A stretch of 64,000 nucleotides of DNA from Sphingomonas sediminicola (GTDB taxonomy: Bacteria; Pseudomonadota; Alphaproteobacteria; Sphingomonadales; Sphingomonadaceae): the NCBI RefSeq assembly GCF_014489515.1, contig NZ_CP060782.1:1860001-1924000 (forward strand), given 5' to 3'. Under the pieces are notes generated by a model, which was not told where the DNA came from, searched no databases, and saw nothing but the letters and a program-made list of their open reading frames with translations. Of the stretch, positions 43,043 to 55,554 are shown piece after piece. Each line of letters opens with the position of its first letter. Within the stretch, counting starts at the first letter, position 1. The translations under genes were made by a program, and so were the position numbers.

Positions 43043-43980
43043 CTACCCCTTCTTTCTCGCGAGCGCTTCCTCGATCAGGCGCTCGACCAACTCGCCGTAG
43101 CTGATGCCGCGTACCTTCGCCTGCTCTGGCACAAGGCTCAAGGGGTCATTCCGGGTTGTGTGTTGACTTCCAAAAGAAAAATGCCGGCTTCGCCCAGCTC
43201 GTCGTCCCAGCGGAAGTCTGAGCGCGAGGCGCCTCGGCAGCCGAGCAGGCGGTGCGCCTTCGCGGCCATGCCCATCATAGAGCGGGCGATATCGTCAGGG
43301 ATCTGCGCCGGACAGACGTGCTCGGTCAGGCCGTCGGTATATTTGGAGTCGTAATCGTAGAAGCCTACCTTCGGCTTCAGCTCGGTCACCGCGAGCGCCT
43401 CGTCGTTCAGCACCGCGACGGTGAGTTCGTGACCCTTCACGAACGGCTCCGCGAGCAGGCTGTCGAAATGCTTCCACGGGCCCTCGACGTCGCGTCCGAT
43501 CGGGCTGCCGTAATTGCTTTCGTCAGTGACGATGGCGACCCCAACGGAGGACCCTTCATTGACGGGCTTCAGGACGTAAGGCCGGGCCATTGGGTCCTCG
43601 CGGAACAGGCTCTCGCTCTCGACGATCTTGCCCGCCGGCATGCGAATGCCGTGAGGGACCAGCACCATCTTGGTGATCTCTTTGTCGATCGCGATCACGG
43701 ACGTTTCGAGCCCGCTGTGGGTGTAGGGGATGCCCATCAGATCGAGCATGCCCTGGACCGTTCCGTCCTCCCCCGGTGTGCCGTGGAGAGCGTTAAACAC
43801 GACGTCCGGCTTCAGCTCCTCGAGCCGGTGTGCAACGTTGCGGTCCATGTCGAGCTCGACGACGTTCGACCAGCCACGCTCGCGCAGCGCATTGGCGACG
43901 CCGCGCCCGCTGGTCAGCGAAACCTCGCGCTCGGACGACCAGCCGCCCATCAACACAACGACGCGCAAATCCTTGTTCAT
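43043..43980 (-). CDS. ddl: D-alanine--D-alanine ligase (frame break)
   Basis: About 312 residues when repaired. ATP-grasp enzyme making the D-Ala-D-Ala dipeptide for peptidoglycan. The start [22 protein letters not shown], the HGTPGEDG loop and the metal/phosphate motif LLEVNTQPGMT are present. The frame breaks at G-run 43142-43145, right in that motif (TQPGMTP stop); one added base continues TPLSLVPEQAKVRGISYGE to a stop at 43043. The ATG overlaps the murB stop. Confidence 0.94.
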
Positions 43981-44870
43981 TCCCTGCCGATCCGCTGGAT
44001 TTCCCATTCAAGGGTAATGCCGGAGTTTTCCAACACGCGGCGGCGGACTTCCTCGCCCAGCGCCTCGATGTCGGCGCTGGTCGCGCTACCGAGATTGAGC
44101 AGGAAGTTGCAATGCTTTTCCGAGACTTGGGCGTCGCCCATCGTCAGTCCACGGCACCCCGCCGCATCGACGAGCACCCACGCCTTGTGGCCCGGGGGAT
44201 TCTTGAAGGTCGACCCGCCTGTGCGGCTGCGGAGCGGCTGCGATTCCTCGCGGGCACGGGCGATGGCGTCCATTTCCGCGCCGATCGCTTCAGGCTTGCC
44301 GGGCGATCCGCGAAAAGTCGCTTCAATGACGACGGCACCTTCGGGCAGCTCGCTGTGACGATAGGTGTAGCCAAACTTACCGAGCGGCCAGATCTCGACC
44401 GTTCCATCGCGAAGTGCGACGCGGGCCTCGATCAGAATGTCCTGGACCTCGCGGCCATAGGCGCCACCGTTCATGCGGACAAAGCCGCCGACGGTGCCGG
44501 GGATTCCGCGAAGGAACTCCATTCCGGCGATTCCGGCATCTCGGGCGGTCGACGAGACAAGTATCCCGCTCGCTCCGCCTCCGCAGCGCAGCGTCACGTC
44601 GTCGACCTTATCGATCTTCGAGAACCCCTTACCAAGGCGCACGACAACGCCCGGAACGCCGCCGTCGCGAACGATCATGTTCGACCCGAGCCCGAGCGCC
44701 ATGACCGGCACATCGGTATCGAGCTCGCGAAGGAACTGGACCAGGTCGTCCTCGTCCTTCGGCTCGAACAACCACTGCGCGGTTCCGCCGCTCTTGAACC
44801 AGACGAGCGGTGCCAGCGGGGCATTCGGTGTCAGTCGGCCTTGGACGTGCGGCAGGGTGTCGACGCTCAC
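43977..44870 (-). CDS. murB: UDP-N-acetylenolpyruvoylglucosamine reductase MurB
   Basis: 297-residue FAD-dependent reductase that makes UDP-MurNAc. The FAD-binding segment [12 protein letters not shown] and the catalytic region GGAYGREV and FRGSPG are present; it is of the type lacking the extra E. coli insert. The start is the GTG overlapping the murC stop (GTGA). Its stop overlaps ddl. Confidence 0.95.
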   Translation of the reverse strand: MSVDTLPHVQGRLTPNAPLAPLVWFKSGGTAQWLFEPKDEDDLVQFLRELDTDVPVMALGLGSNMIVRDGGVPGVVVRLGKGFSKIDKVDDVTLRCGGGASGILVSSTARDAGIAGMEFLRGIPGTVGGFVRMNGGAYGREVQDILIEARVALRDGTVEIWPLGKFGYTYRHSELPEGAVVIEATFRGSPGKPEAIGAEMDAIARAREESQPLRSRTGGSTFKNPPGHKAWVLVDAAGCRGLTMGDAQVSEKHCNFLLNLGSATSADIEALGEEVRRRVLENSGITLEWEIQRIGRE

Positions 44871-46282
44871 TTGCTCGCTCTCGCTTTGCGAATTCCGTCG
44901 GCAAGAGAAGCCGCCCACTTGGTGATGTCGCCGGCTCCCATGCAGATGATGAGGTCGCCTGGCGCGGCGAGATCGCGAAGCGCCTGCGCCAGCTCGGCGG
45001 GATCGCTGACCGTCCGCACCATCCTGTGTCCGTGCGCGCGGAGACCCTCGGCCAACGCCTCTGAATCGACGCCCTCGATCGGCTGCTCGCCCGCCGCATA
45101 AACCGGAGTAACGAACACGATATCGGCATTGTTGAAGGCGTTCTGAAAGTCTTCCATCAGGTCATGGAGGCGCGTGAAGCGGTGGGGTTGCATCACCGCA
45201 ATGACCCGCTGGTCGGCACTCTCCCGAGCCGCCGACAGGACCGCGCTGATTTCGACTGGATGATGCGCGTAATCGTCGATGATCACGCATCCGTCGACCT
45301 CGCCGACCTTGCTGAAGCGGCGCTTCACTCCATCGAAGCGGGCGAAGCCCTCGCGGATCTGCTCTTCCGGAATACCGAGTTCGAGTGCGACAGCGATGGC
45401 GGCAAGCGCATTCTGGATATTGTGCCGCCCGGGCATCGGAACGGAGATGCCTTCAATCGTCCGTCTTTCTCCATCGCGTCCGGAGACAATGACGTCGAAC
45501 TTACTGCCGCCCGGACCCGCCACCGTGACATTGTCGGCGCGCAAATCGGCGAGTGCCGAAAAGCCGTAGGTGACGATCCTCCGGTCACGAATTCGCCCGA
45601 TGACGTTCTGCACCTCGGGATGGTCCACGCACATGACCGCAAGACCGTAAAAGGGCACGTTCTCGATGAACTCGCAGTAGGCCTTCTTGACCTCCTCGAA
45701 CCCTCCGTAATGCTCGAGATGTTCGGGATCGATGTTGGTAACGACCGCGATCGTCCCGTCGAGGCGAAGGAAGCTGCCGTCGCTCTCGTCGGCCTCGACC
45801 ACCATCCAGTCGCTCTTTCCGAGGCGGGCGTTCGAACCGTAGCGGTTGATGATGCCGCCGTTGATGACGGTCGGGTCGAGCCCGCCAGCGTCGAGCATCG
45901 CCGCGACCATCGACGTCGTGGTCGTCTTGCCGTGCGTCCCGGCGACCGCGATCGTCTTTTGCATGCGCATCAGCTCTGCGAGCATCTCGGCGCGGCGGAC
46001 GATGGGCAGGCGGCGCTCGACCGCGGCTTCAACCTCGGGATTGCCGCGGCTTACCGCGGAGGAAATCACGATGACGGCGGCGTCGCCCAGATTTTCGGCC
46101 TTCTGTCCGATGGCGACTGGAATACCAAGCTTGCGCAATCCTTCGACGACATAGCCTTCGGCAAGATCGGAGCCCTGCACCTTGTAGCCGATCTTGTGCA
46201 TGACCTCGGCGATCCCGGACATGCCGATGCCACCAATGCCGACGAAGTGGATCGTCCCTATGTCGGTTCCCAAAGCCTTCAT
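44867..46282 (-). CDS. murC: UDP-N-acetylmuramate--L-alanine ligase MurC
   Basis: 471-residue ligase adding L-Ala to UDP-MurNAc. The N-terminal [15 protein letters not shown] (UDP site) and ATP loop [12 protein letters not shown] are intact. The ATG overlaps the stop of a 12-codon mini-ORF lying between it and murG. Confidence 0.97.
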   Translation of the reverse strand: MKALGTDIGTIHFVGIGGIGMSGIAEVMHKIGYKVQGSDLAEGYVVEGLRKLGIPVAIGQKAENLGDAAVIVISSAVSRGNPEVEAAVERRLPIVRRAEMLAELMRMQKTIAVAGTHGKTTTTSMVAAMLDAGGLDPTVINGGIINRYGSNARLGKSDWMVVEADESDGSFLRLDGTIAVVTNIDPEHLEHYGGFEEVKKAYCEFIENVPFYGLAVMCVDHPEVQNVIGRIRDRRIVTYGFSALADLRADNVTVAGPGGSKFDVIVSGRDGERRTIEGISVPMPGRHNIQNALAAIAVALELGIPEEQIREGFARFDGVKRRFSKVGEVDGCVIIDDYAHHPVEISAVLSAARESADQRVIAVMQPHRFTRLHDLMEDFQNAFNNADIVFVTPVYAAGEQPIEGVDSEALAEGLRAHGHRMVRTVSDPAELAQALRDLAAPGDLIICMGAGDITKWAASLADGIRKARASK

Positions 46283-46317
46283 TTTTGAAGGCGTCCTATC
46301 AAAGACAGCGCCTTCAT
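46279..46317 (-). CDS. 12-codon mini-ORF bridging murG and murC
   Basis: Reads [12 protein letters not shown]. Its ATG overlaps the murG stop (ATGA) and its stop overlaps the murC ATG (ATGA), so a ribosome could walk through all three frames. The first codons (ATGAAGGC) match those of murC, hinting at a small local duplication. It may serve only for translational coupling; no evidence for a functional peptide. Confidence 0.35.
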   Translation of the reverse strand: MKALSLIGRLQK

Positions 46318-47471
46318 GCGGGGACGCCGTTCACCGGACCCTCCGATCGCACACGCGGGGTCAGCCCGAAACCGACTTCCATGGGCGCAAGACCGTCCGC
46401 GATGCGCTCGACCAAATCGGCGAGGTCGCGGGCCGCGTGGGCTTGCCAACCGAAAGAGCCCGGGATGCGGCGTTGATCAACGCCTGCGGATCCTCGGCCA
46501 TAACCTCGATCTGCTTGGCCAATACCTTCGGAGTGAACAGAGGCTGGTGGATCATCCGGGCGCCGCCGGCTTCCGTAATGTCTCGGGCGTTCGCCGTCTG
46601 ATGGTCGTCCGTCGCCTCCGGATAGGGAATGAGGATCGCGGGACGGCCCGCGGCGGTCAGCTCCGCGACGGTCGACGCGCCGGACCGCGCGATCACCAGA
46701 TGCGCTTCGGCGAGCTTCGCCGGCATGTCCTCGATGTAGGTCATCAACTCGGCGGGAATCCCGAGCTTCGCATAATGGACGCGAACGTCGTCGATGTCGT
46801 CCGGACGGCACTGCTGCATGACCTGCAGGCGATGCCGGAGCGACGGCGATAGCATTCCAAGGCCTTCAGGCACGACCTTGCTCAGGACCGACGCACCCTG
46901 GCTTCCGCCCGTGACGAGGATCCTGAACGGTGCATATTCATCGAACGGGGGGAACGGCGCTTCGCCCAGCTTGGCGATGGCCTCGCGCACGGGATTTCCG
47001 ACGAAGACGGTCTTCCCCCCAAATCGCGACTTCATCCGGTCGACATGGGTGTAAGCGGTCGCAATCGCAGCAGCGTCACCTGCGAGGAAGCGGTTGGCGC
47101 GACCAAGGACCGCATTCTGCTCGTGAAGGACGGTTGGAATGCCCGTCGAGGTTGCGGCGAGCAAAGCAGGAACCGCGGGATAGCCGCCGAAGCCGATGAC
47201 CACGTCCGGGCGGTGATCCTTGTATATCGCCTTGGCTTCCCGCCGTCCGGCGAGCAGCGAGCGGACTCCACGGATCAGGCCGAGCGGGCTCTTCCGGAGT
47301 CGCCCTGCAGGAAGGATGTGCACCGGCACGCCCCGAACAGGCCGGGAAAGCGCGCGCCGCGATCGTCTGTGATCAGCAGCACGCCATGTCCGCGTTTCTT
47401 CAGTTCCGCAGCGAGTGCGTGCGCGGGACCATGTGACCCCCGGTGCCTCCTGCAGCCAAAACGAAATTCAT
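46314..47471 (-). CDS. murG: MurG glycosyltransferase, lipid II synthase (three frame breaks)
   Basis: About 386 residues when repaired. GT28 enzyme that adds GlcNAc to lipid I on the inner face of the membrane. The N-terminal [12 protein letters not shown] loop, [12 protein letters not shown] and the C-terminal GGSQGA and [11 protein letters not shown] segments are clear. Breaks are at G-run 47425-47427 (repair gives [16 protein letters not shown]), C-run 47331-47334 (repair gives [11 protein letters not shown]) and G-run 46439-46441 (repair gives [17 protein letters not shown]). The ATG overlaps the ftsW stop. Confidence 0.93.
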
Positions 47472-48690
47472 GCGGTGACGCTCTCCCCGCTCCATTTCAC
47501 GACATAGGGCGAGCGCGTCAGATACGGGTTTCGCCGCGTGAATGCGAGCAGCAAGCCCATGCCGATCGACAGGGCCAGCATCGAGCTTCCACCATAGCTT
47601 ATGAACGGCAAGGTCATGCCCTTCGACGGGGCGATCTGCACGTTGACCGCCATGTTGATCAGCGCCTGCAGCCCGAACTCGATGGCGAGCCCTGCCGCCG
47701 CGAGGATCGCAAACGAGGATTCCTCGTCGAGCAGCTTGATCAGCACCCGCGCGACGATGGTCAGATAAAGGACTGCGATCACGAGGCAGGCGATCAGCCC
47801 GAACTCCTCGCCAATGACCGAGAAGATGTAATCAGTGTGTGGCTCAGGAAGCCCGAACTTCCGCGTGCCGGCGCCCGGACCCATGCCGAACAGGCCCCCG
47901 CCGTCAGGGTGCGCATTGCGTTCTCGACCTGGAAATTGTCGCCCTCGCCGAACAGGAAGCCGTCGATGCGGACGGTCGCCACCGGATAAAAGAAGTAAGC
48001 GAGGACGACGCCGACGAGGCCGGCAACACCAAGACCAACCAGGATGCGCATGTTGACGCCGGCAAGCGCGAGCAGCGCCAGCCACACGCATCCGAAGATG
48101 ATGGTCGAGCCGAAGTCCGGCTGCTTCATCAGAAGCACCGCCACGACACCGGTCACCGCCGCCGACAGCCAGAAGACCGGAAGCGTCCTGTCCTGCTCCC
48201 GCAGCGACAACAGCCAAGCCATGGCGACAACGAAGAAGGGCTTCAGGAACTCCGACGGCTGGAGCTGGCCGATGCCGATGTCGATCCACCGCGTCGCGCC
48301 GTTCACTTCGGGACCGAGGATCGGCACGAAGGCGAGCAGGACGAGGAAGAAGGCCGCACCCGCGAGCGAAAAACGCTTCGCACGCTCGCGCGGCATCATC
48401 GAGATGGCGATCATCACCGGCAGGCCGACGCCGATCCACACGATCTGACGGTAGAAATAGTGAAGCTCGGAGAAGCGAACCGAGCCGCCGGAATAGCGCT
48501 GGCCCGCTGCGGGCGAAGCGGCAGCGACTGCGATCAGGCCGATACCGATAAGTGTCGCGATCAGCAGCAAAAGGACCTTGTCGATTTCCCAGAACCAGCG
48601 ACCGACGGACGACGTGTCCGAGCGTCCGTAGCTGCTCGGGTCGAACCGCGCGGCCTTCGCCTTGATCTGTCCTGAAATGCTTCCGATCAT
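47468..48690 (-). CDS. ftsW: Peptidoglycan glycosyltransferase FtsW (frame break)
   Basis: About 407 residues when repaired. SEDS-family polymerase of septal peptidoglycan with 10 TM segments. GQLQPSEFLKPFF, KQPDFGSTIIF and LPFISYGGSSML are typical. The frame breaks at C-run 47895-47899; one added base gives TLTAGGLFGMGPGAGTRKF. The ATG overlaps the murD stop. Confidence 0.95.
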
Positions 48691-49987
48691 AACGCCCCCA
48701 CCAGGTCCCGGAACCTGTCACCCCTCTGCTCGAAGTCCTTGAACTGATCGAACGACGCGCAGGCGGGAGAGAGTAGAACGGTATCGCCCGACTGTGAATC
48801 CTTCGCAGCCCGATTCAGCGCATTTTCAAGCGTTTCACAGTTGGTCACCGGCATGTGCGGGGCAAGCAGCCGCGCGAACAATTCACCGGCCTCGCCAATC
48901 GTATAAGCGGAGCGGACGTGGCCGAAGTGCGGAGCGCATTCGTCGAGATTGTCCGTCTTCGCCTGCCCACCGAGGATCCAGCGGATTGACGGGAAAGCCG
49001 CGAGCGCAGGAGCGGTCGCGGTCGGGTTGGTCGCCTTGCTGTCGTTCACGAAGAGAATGCCGTCCATCTCGCGGACGCGCTCCATGCGGTGCGGCAGACC
49101 CGCGTAAGTCTCTAGCCCCTCAACGATCGTCGCGTAGGCGACGCCCAGGTGCCGGCAGACCGCTATCGCGCAGGCAATATTCTGCGCATTGTGCGGCCCT
49201 GAAGCGTGGGCAGGCTCGCCTGCTCGCCGACATCGCTGCCTCTCACGCAGATCAGTGTGTTGCGCAGCCAGAAGCCTTTCTCGCCGAGGCCCGAAGCAAT
49301 GGCTCGCGTCTGATCGTCGTCCTCGGCAATGACGGCCGCGTGACTCTCGGTCTCCAACTGCATCTCGAATAGCCGAGCCTTCGACGCTGCGTAGGCCTCG
49401 AAGCTCTCGTAGCGATCGAGATGATCGGGCGTGATGTTGAGCAGGACCGCAACGTCGCAGTTCAGGCTCTGCGTCAGGTCGATCTGATAGCTCGACAGCT
49501 CAAGCACATAGACGCCGCCTTCCGGCAGCGGGTCCTGGGAGAGGATCGGAAGGCCGATGTTGCCGCCCATCGTCGTCGGCAAGCCTGCGGTCTTGAGGAT
49601 GTGATGGATGAGCGCGGTTGTCGTCGACTTGCCATTGGTGCCGGTGATGCCAACGACCTTGTGCAGCGGAAGCTCGGGCCGGGCGCGAGCAAAAAGCTCG
49701 ATGTCGCCGATGATCTCGACGCCGGCCTCGCGGGCGCGCTGGGCGATCGGGTGGCGGTTGAGCGGCAGGCCCGGCGTAACCACCAAGCTATCGAATTGGG
49801 TCAGGTCCGCTTCGTCGAGATAGGCGATCTCAGTGCCGGCGGGCGCCTTCGCCCTCGCTTCAACCTTGGCGTCCCACGCAGTGACCCGAGCGCCGCTGGC
49901 AAGCAGGGCCCCGGCCGTCGACAGCCCGGACCGCGCCAGACCGTAGACCGCATAATGTTTGCCGCCGAAGGCCTTGGCGGTGATCAC
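48687..49987 (-). CDS. murD: UDP-MurNAc-L-alanine--D-glutamate ligase MurD (frame break)
   Basis: About 433 residues when repaired. Adds D-Glu to UDP-MurNAc-L-Ala. ATP loop [25 protein letters not shown], and the C-terminal [11 protein letters not shown] are present. The frame breaks at C-run 49197-49199; one added base gives [17 protein letters not shown]. The start is the GTG overlapping the mraY stop (GTGA). Confidence 0.94.
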
Positions 49988-51054
49988 CGCAGCTTGAGTG
50001 TGCTCAGCCCGGCGAGCGCCAGGATGAAGCTGACGATCCAGAAGCGGATGACGACGGTCGGCTCGGACCAGCCGAGATGTTCGAAATGGTGGTGGATCGG
50101 CGCCATTCTGAAGACACGCTTTCCGGTGCGCTTGTAGACCACGACCTGGATCACGACCGACGCCGCCTCGAGTACGAACAGGCCACCAATGATCACCAGT
50201 ACGAACTCGTGGTGCGTCGCCACCGCGACCGCTCCCAGTGCTCCGCCGAGCGCGAGGCTGCCGGTGTCGCCCATGAAGACTGCAGCGGGCGGCGCGTTGA
50301 ACCAGAGGAAGGCTAGCCCGGCTCCAACGATGGCGAGGCATAGAACCGTCAGATCGCCAACGCCGAGGATGTGCGGGATGCCGAGATATTCGGCGAATTT
50401 CGCGTTCCCGACGAGGTAGGCGATGATCAGGAAGGCGATCGACGCGATGATCACCGGCATGGTCGCCAGGCCATCGAGACCATCGGTCAGGTTCACTGCA
50501 TTGCCGAAAGCCACGATCACGAACGCCCCGAACGCGATGTAGAACCAGCCGAGGTTCATCACCGGCCCTTGCACGAACGGCAGATAGAGGTTCGTATTGC
50601 CCTGGCGAACGAGGAGCCAGGTCGCGAAACCCGCGATCAGGAATTCGAGCACCAGCCGCGTCTTGCCGGAAAGACCCGCGTGGTGAGCCTTCTTCACCTT
50701 GTCGTAGTCGTCGAGGAAGCCGATCAACCCGAACCCGCCGGTCACCAGCAGAACCGCCCAGACGTAAGGGTTGCGAAGGTCCATCCACAGCAGGACTGAC
50801 GTCGCCATCGAGATCAGGATCAGCAGGCCGCCCATCGTGGGAGTGCCGCGCTTGGCGAGGTGGCTCTGCGGCCCGTCGGCGCGAATCGGTTGGCCCTTCC
50901 CTTGCCGAACGCGCAGGTACGAAATGAGCCAGGGGCCGAGGACTAGCCCGATCAAGAGCGCGGTCGCGCTCGCCGCGCCCGCCCGAAAGCTGATGTAGCG
51001 AATGAGGTTGAGGACGCCCGGGAACCCAAGCTGTTCAGCAATCAGATAGAGCAT
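49984..51054 (-). CDS. mraY: Phospho-MurNAc-pentapeptide translocase MraY
   Basis: 356-residue, 10-TM enzyme making lipid I from UDP-MurNAc-pentapeptide and undecaprenyl phosphate. Active-site segments [23 protein letters not shown] and [12 protein letters not shown] are all present and intact. It overlaps murF by 13 bases and murD by 4. Confidence 0.97.
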   Translation of the reverse strand: MLYLIAEQLGFPGVLNLIRYISFRAGAASATALLIGLVLGPWLISYLRVRQGKGQPIRADGPQSHLAKRGTPTMGGLLILISMATSVLLWMDLRNPYVWAVLLVTGGFGLIGFLDDYDKVKKAHHAGLSGKTRLVLEFLIAGFATWLLVRQGNTNLYLPFVQGPVMNLGWFYIAFGAFVIVAFGNAVNLTDGLDGLATMPVIIASIAFLIIAYLVGNAKFAEYLGIPHILGVGDLTVLCLAIVGAGLAFLWFNAPPAAVFMGDTGSLALGGALGAVAVATHHEFVLVIIGGLFVLEAASVVIQVVVYKRTGKRVFRMAPIHHHFEHLGWSEPTVVIRFWIVSFILALAGLSTLKLR

Positions 51055-52427
51055 GCAACGCCCTCTTTGACGCGCTCGACCAGCTTCGCAAGGCCAACAG
51101 AGTTGGAAGCCTTCACCAGCACGGCGTCACCCGGCTTCAACATCGACAGCAAGGCCTCGGCCGCTTCGTCCACGTCCTTCGCTAGATCAAGCCCGACCCT
51201 ACCGACGATCTTCTCGGCAAGCGGGCGCATCTCATCGCCAATCAGGATCACCCGGTCGACATGCGCATCCAGGATCGCAGGAGCGAGGCCGGCATGCAGA
51301 TCGTCGCTGTGGCTCCCGAGCTCGCGCATCGGGCCAAGGACGGCAATGCGCCGGTCTATATCGCGCTCGGCGCCGAGGCTCTTCAGCGTCGCCGCCATAG
51401 ACGCGGGATTGGCGTTGTAGCTTTCGTCGATCAGCAGGAACTTGCCGCCGTCGAGTTGGACCTGATGGCGCTCACCGCGGCCCTTGAGGCCGCCTAGGTC
51501 CGCAAGCGCCAGCCCGGCAACGCCGACGTCGAGGCCGAGCGCTTCGACGACAGCGAGGACCGCGAGCGCGTTCGACACCCAATGCTCGCCGCGCTGGGAG
51601 ATGGTGAAGGTCACTTCGCTTTCGAGAAGCGCCGCGGTGATCAGGCTGCCGCCCTCCGATGAGCGGACGGCATGGAGCGCATGGACGTCCGCGTCGCCGG
51701 AACCGAAGGTCAGGATCTGGTCGGCATGTCGCCGAGCCGCACGGACCAGCCGATCGCGGTGCGGCGTGTCGTTCGGAACGATCGCAATACCTTCGGGCTC
51801 AAGGCCTTCGAAGATCTCGCCCTTGGCGTCGGCGATCGCTTCTTCCGAACCGAGGTTCTCGATGTGCGCGGGCGCGATTGCGGTGATGAGCGCGACGTGC
51901 GGGCGTACCATGCGGGTCAGCGCGGCGATCTCGCCTTTGTTGTTCATGCCCATTTCGAGCACCGCGAACTCGGCTTCGCGCGGCATGCGCGCGAGGCTGA
52001 GCGGCACGCCGGTATGGTTGTTGTAGCTCTTGACCGAGCGGTGGGCCCTGCCTCCGCTGATGCGGTCGAGAGCGGCGAAAAGCGCTTCCTTCGTGCTGGT
52101 CTTGCCGACCGAACCGGTCACTCCGACGATCCGCGCTTTCGAACGGTCGCGCGACGCACGACCCAGGTCCTCGAGCGCTCTTGCAGTGTCCCCGACCAGC
52201 ACGTGCGGACCGTCGACGGGATGCGATACGATTGCGCCCGCCGCGCCGGCGGCGAATGCGCCCTCGACGAACTTGTGACCGTCGTAGACCGTGCCCGGCA
52301 TCGCGACGAAGAGATCGCCCGGCTGCACCTCGCGGCTGTCGAAGGTCACGCCAGTAACTTCGAACGACGTGCTTGCGCGGCCGCCGGTCGCGGTCTCAAT
52401 CTCGGCGGAGGTCCAGAGCACGCTCAT
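51042..52427 (-). CDS. murF: UDP-MurNAc-tripeptide--D-Ala-D-Ala ligase MurF
   Basis: 461-residue ligase that adds D-Ala-D-Ala to the tripeptide. The N-terminal [17 protein letters not shown] loop [14 protein letters not shown] and [11 protein letters not shown] are typical. The start at 52427 ([11 protein letters not shown]) overlaps the murE stop; a slightly longer frame upstream lies inside murE. Confidence 0.96.
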   Translation of the reverse strand: MSVLWTSAEIETATGGRASTSFEVTGVTFDSREVQPGDLFVAMPGTVYDGHKFVEGAFAAGAAGAIVSHPVDGPHVLVGDTARALEDLGRASRDRSKARIVGVTGSVGKTSTKEALFAALDRISGGRAHRSVKSYNNHTGVPLSLARMPREAEFAVLEMGMNNKGEIAALTRMVRPHVALITAIAPAHIENLGSEEAIADAKGEIFEGLEPEGIAIVPNDTPHRDRLVRAARRHADQILTFGSGDADVHALHAVRSSEGGSLITAALLESEVTFTISQRGEHWVSNALAVLAVVEALGLDVGVAGLALADLGGLKGRGERHQVQLDGGKFLLIDESYNANPASMAATLKSLGAERDIDRRIAVLGPMRELGSHSDDLHAGLAPAILDAHVDRVILIGDEMRPLAEKIVGRVGLDLAKDVDEAAEALLSMLKPGDAVLVKASNSVGLAKLVERVKEGVACSI

Positions 52428-53850
52428 GCCGCGCACTCCCGGGCAACGAGCGCATCGTCGAATGGCAGGATGCGTTGGCTCGAGCCCGCGCCGATAATCT
52501 GGCCCGTCTCATGCCCCTTGCCGGCCAGCAGGATGATATCTCCCTGTACGGCCATTCGGATGGCCTCGGCGATTGCTTCGCGACGACCGCCGATCTCCAG
52601 CGCTCCAGGCGCGCCGGCCATGACTTCGGAGCGGATCTTCGCCGCATCCTCGCCGCGCGGATTGTCGTCGGTGACGATGACCACGTCGGAAAGCTTCGCC
52701 GCGACTGCGCCCATCTCCGGCCTCTTACCCTGGTCGCGATCGCCACCGGCGCCGAAGACGGTGATCAGTCTGTTGCTGACATGCGGGCGAAGCGCCGCGA
52801 TCGCCGCTTCGAGCGCGTCCGCCGTGTGCGCATAGTCGACGTAGACCGGCGCGCCTGCACGGCTGATCACCGCTCGCTCGAGCCGCCCGCGAACTGGCGC
52901 GAGCCGCTGCATCGCCGAGAAGACGCTTTCGAAATTGCTGCCTGTCGCCATTGCTAGCCCCGCCGCGACCAATACGTTGGACGCCTGGTACGCACCGATC
53001 AAAGGCAGAGCGAGGCGATACGTTCCGTCGCCGTGCCGAATGACTAGGTTCTGGCCGAGCGCCGTGGGGTTCTGCTCGATCAGCTGGATGAACTCGCCCG
53101 CCCGGCCGACCGTCATCGGTTCGATCCCGCGACGGCGAACGTGCTCGATCACCTCGGCCGACTTGCGATCGTCGGTCCAGATCACCGCCGCCCCGTCCGC
53201 GGGAAGAAGCTCGTCGAACAGCCGCATCTTGGCTGCGAAATAGGCGTCCATCGATGAGTGATAGTCGAGATGGTCGCGGCTGAAGTTGGTGAAGGCCACC
53301 GCCTTCAGCGCCACACCCTCCGCGCGGTGCTGGTCGAGTCCATGCGACGACGCCTCGTAGGCGACATGGGTAATCCCCATGCGCTTGAGGCCGGCCATAT
53401 TGTTGAGGAAGGTGACGATGTCGGGCGTCGTCAGGCCCGTCTTCACCTGATCGTCGGAGGTGGTGACGCCGAGCGTCCCGATCGACGCCGAGCGATGGCC
53501 GGCCATTCGCCACAGCTGGCGCGTCATCTCGACCGTCGAGGTCTTGCCGTTGGTGCCGGTCACCGCGACGACCGTTTCCGGATAGGGGCCGTAGAAGCGC
53601 GACGCGAGCTGAGCGAACAGCCGTCGGGGTTCTCGTCGGTAAGATGCGGGATACGGGGGACCGATGCCTCTTCGCGGGCCACGACGGCTACGGCCCCGCG
53701 CTCTACCGCTTCGCCGATGAAGTCCTCGCCGTTGAATACGGCTCCCTTGAACGCACCGAAGACGCTGCCCTTCGCCACTTTCCGGTGGTCGATGGCAAAA
53801 CCCGTCACTTCTGAATCGCTATCGACGCCCGCGAGATCGCGTAGTTTCAC
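52424..53850 (-). CDS. murE: UDP-MurNAc-tripeptide synthetase MurE, meso-DAP type (frame break)
   Basis: About 475 residues when repaired. Adds the third residue of the stem peptide; the DNPR motif (VTDDNPRGED) indicates meso-diaminopimelate. ATP loop VTGTNGKTSTVEM is present. The frame breaks at G-run 53626-53629; one added base gives DENPRRLFAQLASRFYG. The start is GTG (MKLRDLAGVD), 5 bases after ftsI. Confidence 0.94.
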
Positions 53851-53855
53851 GTTGT

Positions 53856-55554
53856 TTAGTGCTTTGCTTCTTCGTGAACGTAAGGGAGCACGAGCGACAT
53901 GTCGGGCTCGCGATTCTTGTCGGGCCGGACGCCGAGCATCGGTGCAATTCGGCTGACCGCCGCGCCGAACGCAGGACCGACGTTCCAGGCGGCCGTACGG
54001 AATCCAAAGGTTTCCGGTAGTGCTTTTGGTTCGTCCAGCATCATCACCATCACATAGCGCGGCTCATCCATCGGGAACACACCCGCGAAGCTGGTAACCA
54101 ACAGTGACCGGTTCTCGTACTTCTCGGCCGATCCGGTCTTGCCGCCGACACGATAGCCGGGCGCATCCGCCTTCTTGCCGGTGCCCTCGGTGACAACCAG
54201 CCGTAGGAGCGATCGCATCTTGTAGCTGGTCTCTTCCGTAAAGACACGGTGGCCCTTGCCCGTCGCGTGACCCCGGTCGACCTTGAGCAAGGTGGGCGGG
54301 CGGTAGACTCCGCCGTTGAACAGGGTCGCGTAGCCGCTGGCCAGATGGAGCGGGCTGACTGCAAGGCTGTGCCCGAAACCGATCGTCATGACGTCGAGGG
54401 GACCCCAATCGCGAGGCAGGATTGGCCGGCCTTTCTCAAGAAGTTCGACCTCGCTCCTTTTCAGGAAGCCCATCTTGTCGAGGAATGCACGCTGGCGAGT
54501 GGCGCCGACTTCGGCGGCGATCTGCGCAGAGCCGATGTTCGAGCTTTCCTTCATGATCTCGGCGACCGAGCAAGCGCGTCCGTACGGATGCGTGTCGTGG
54601 ATGACCTTCCCATAGGCAGGGAAGTCGTGCGGGCAGTTGTACATCTTGCCGAAGCTCTTGATGATCCCGCTGTCCATCGCCATCGCGACCGTGAAGGGCT
54701 TGAACGTCGAGCCAAGCTCAAAGACGCCGAGAGTGGCGCGATTGAAACGCGCCTCGTCCGTCCCCTGACCTGCCGCATTTGGGTTGAGCTGCGGAAGCGA
54801 GGTCAAGGCCAGCACCTCGCCAGTGTGGATGTCCATGATCACGCCCGCCGCACCCTTCGCGGAGAACTTCGTCATGGCCGTCAGCAACTCATGCTCCATC
54901 GCCTGCTGGATACGGCGGAGATCGAGAGCTGCAGCGGCTGGCCGCGGGTTGCGGGGTCGGACAATCGCTTGTCGTAGGCGCGCTCCATGCCTGCGACGCC
55001 ATGGCCGTCGATCGTGGTGTAGCCGATCACGTGGGCGGCAAGGCTGGTCTGCGGGTAAAGACGATCCGGTTCGCGCTCCAGGGCAATGCCTGGCTCGCCT
55101 AAAGCATTGACCGCCTCGACCACTCCCGGGCGGCGCGGCGGCGCAGATAGTAGAAGCTCTTGCCCGACCTGAGCATGGCGAAATATGCCGCCTCGTCACG
55201 CTCCGGCATGAGCCGCGCCAGGTTGCGGGCCAGCTCCAGTTTGTCGCCGATGACCTTCTTCGGCCAAAGCCCGATGGTCCAGGCGTCCATCGTCTGGGCG
55301 AGCGGCACGCCGTCGCGGTCGATGATGTCGCCTCGCTCCGGTACAAGTGAGGTTATTCCGCGCTTGGCGCCGGCATGGTCGCCGAAGGCCGCGAGGTAGA
55401 GGATCCTCAAGACAATGAGGGCAATGACACCGGCATAGACCAGCAGGCCGAACATCAGCCGCTGGTGCATCATGGTCAGAATCTGCCGTCGCTGCCCGAC
55501 AAGTCGGAGCCGCTCGGGCCGTGGTGCGACGAGAGCGGGCGTCGGTGCGTTCAT
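53856..55554 (-). CDS. ftsI: Septal penicillin-binding protein 3, FtsI (two frame breaks)
   Basis: About 566 residues when repaired. Divisome transpeptidase: one TM near residues 33-53, PBP dimerisation domain, and transpeptidase domain with active Ser in STFK, SSN (KESSNIG) and KTG (GGKTGSAEK). Breaks are at G-run 55128-55130 (repair gives RRAAPGVVEAVNALG) and near 54915-54927, where either one base or a duplicated GATC (4 bases) is missing (PLQLS ... DLRRIQQAMEHEL). The ATG overlaps the FtsL-like stop. Confidence 0.93.

Noticed and set aside
49163..50788. A long frame spanning MurD and the opposite reading of MraY
   Set aside because: The first 260 codons are an Arg/Ser-rich shadow of mraY in another frame; real MurD starts at the GTG overlapping the mraY stop.
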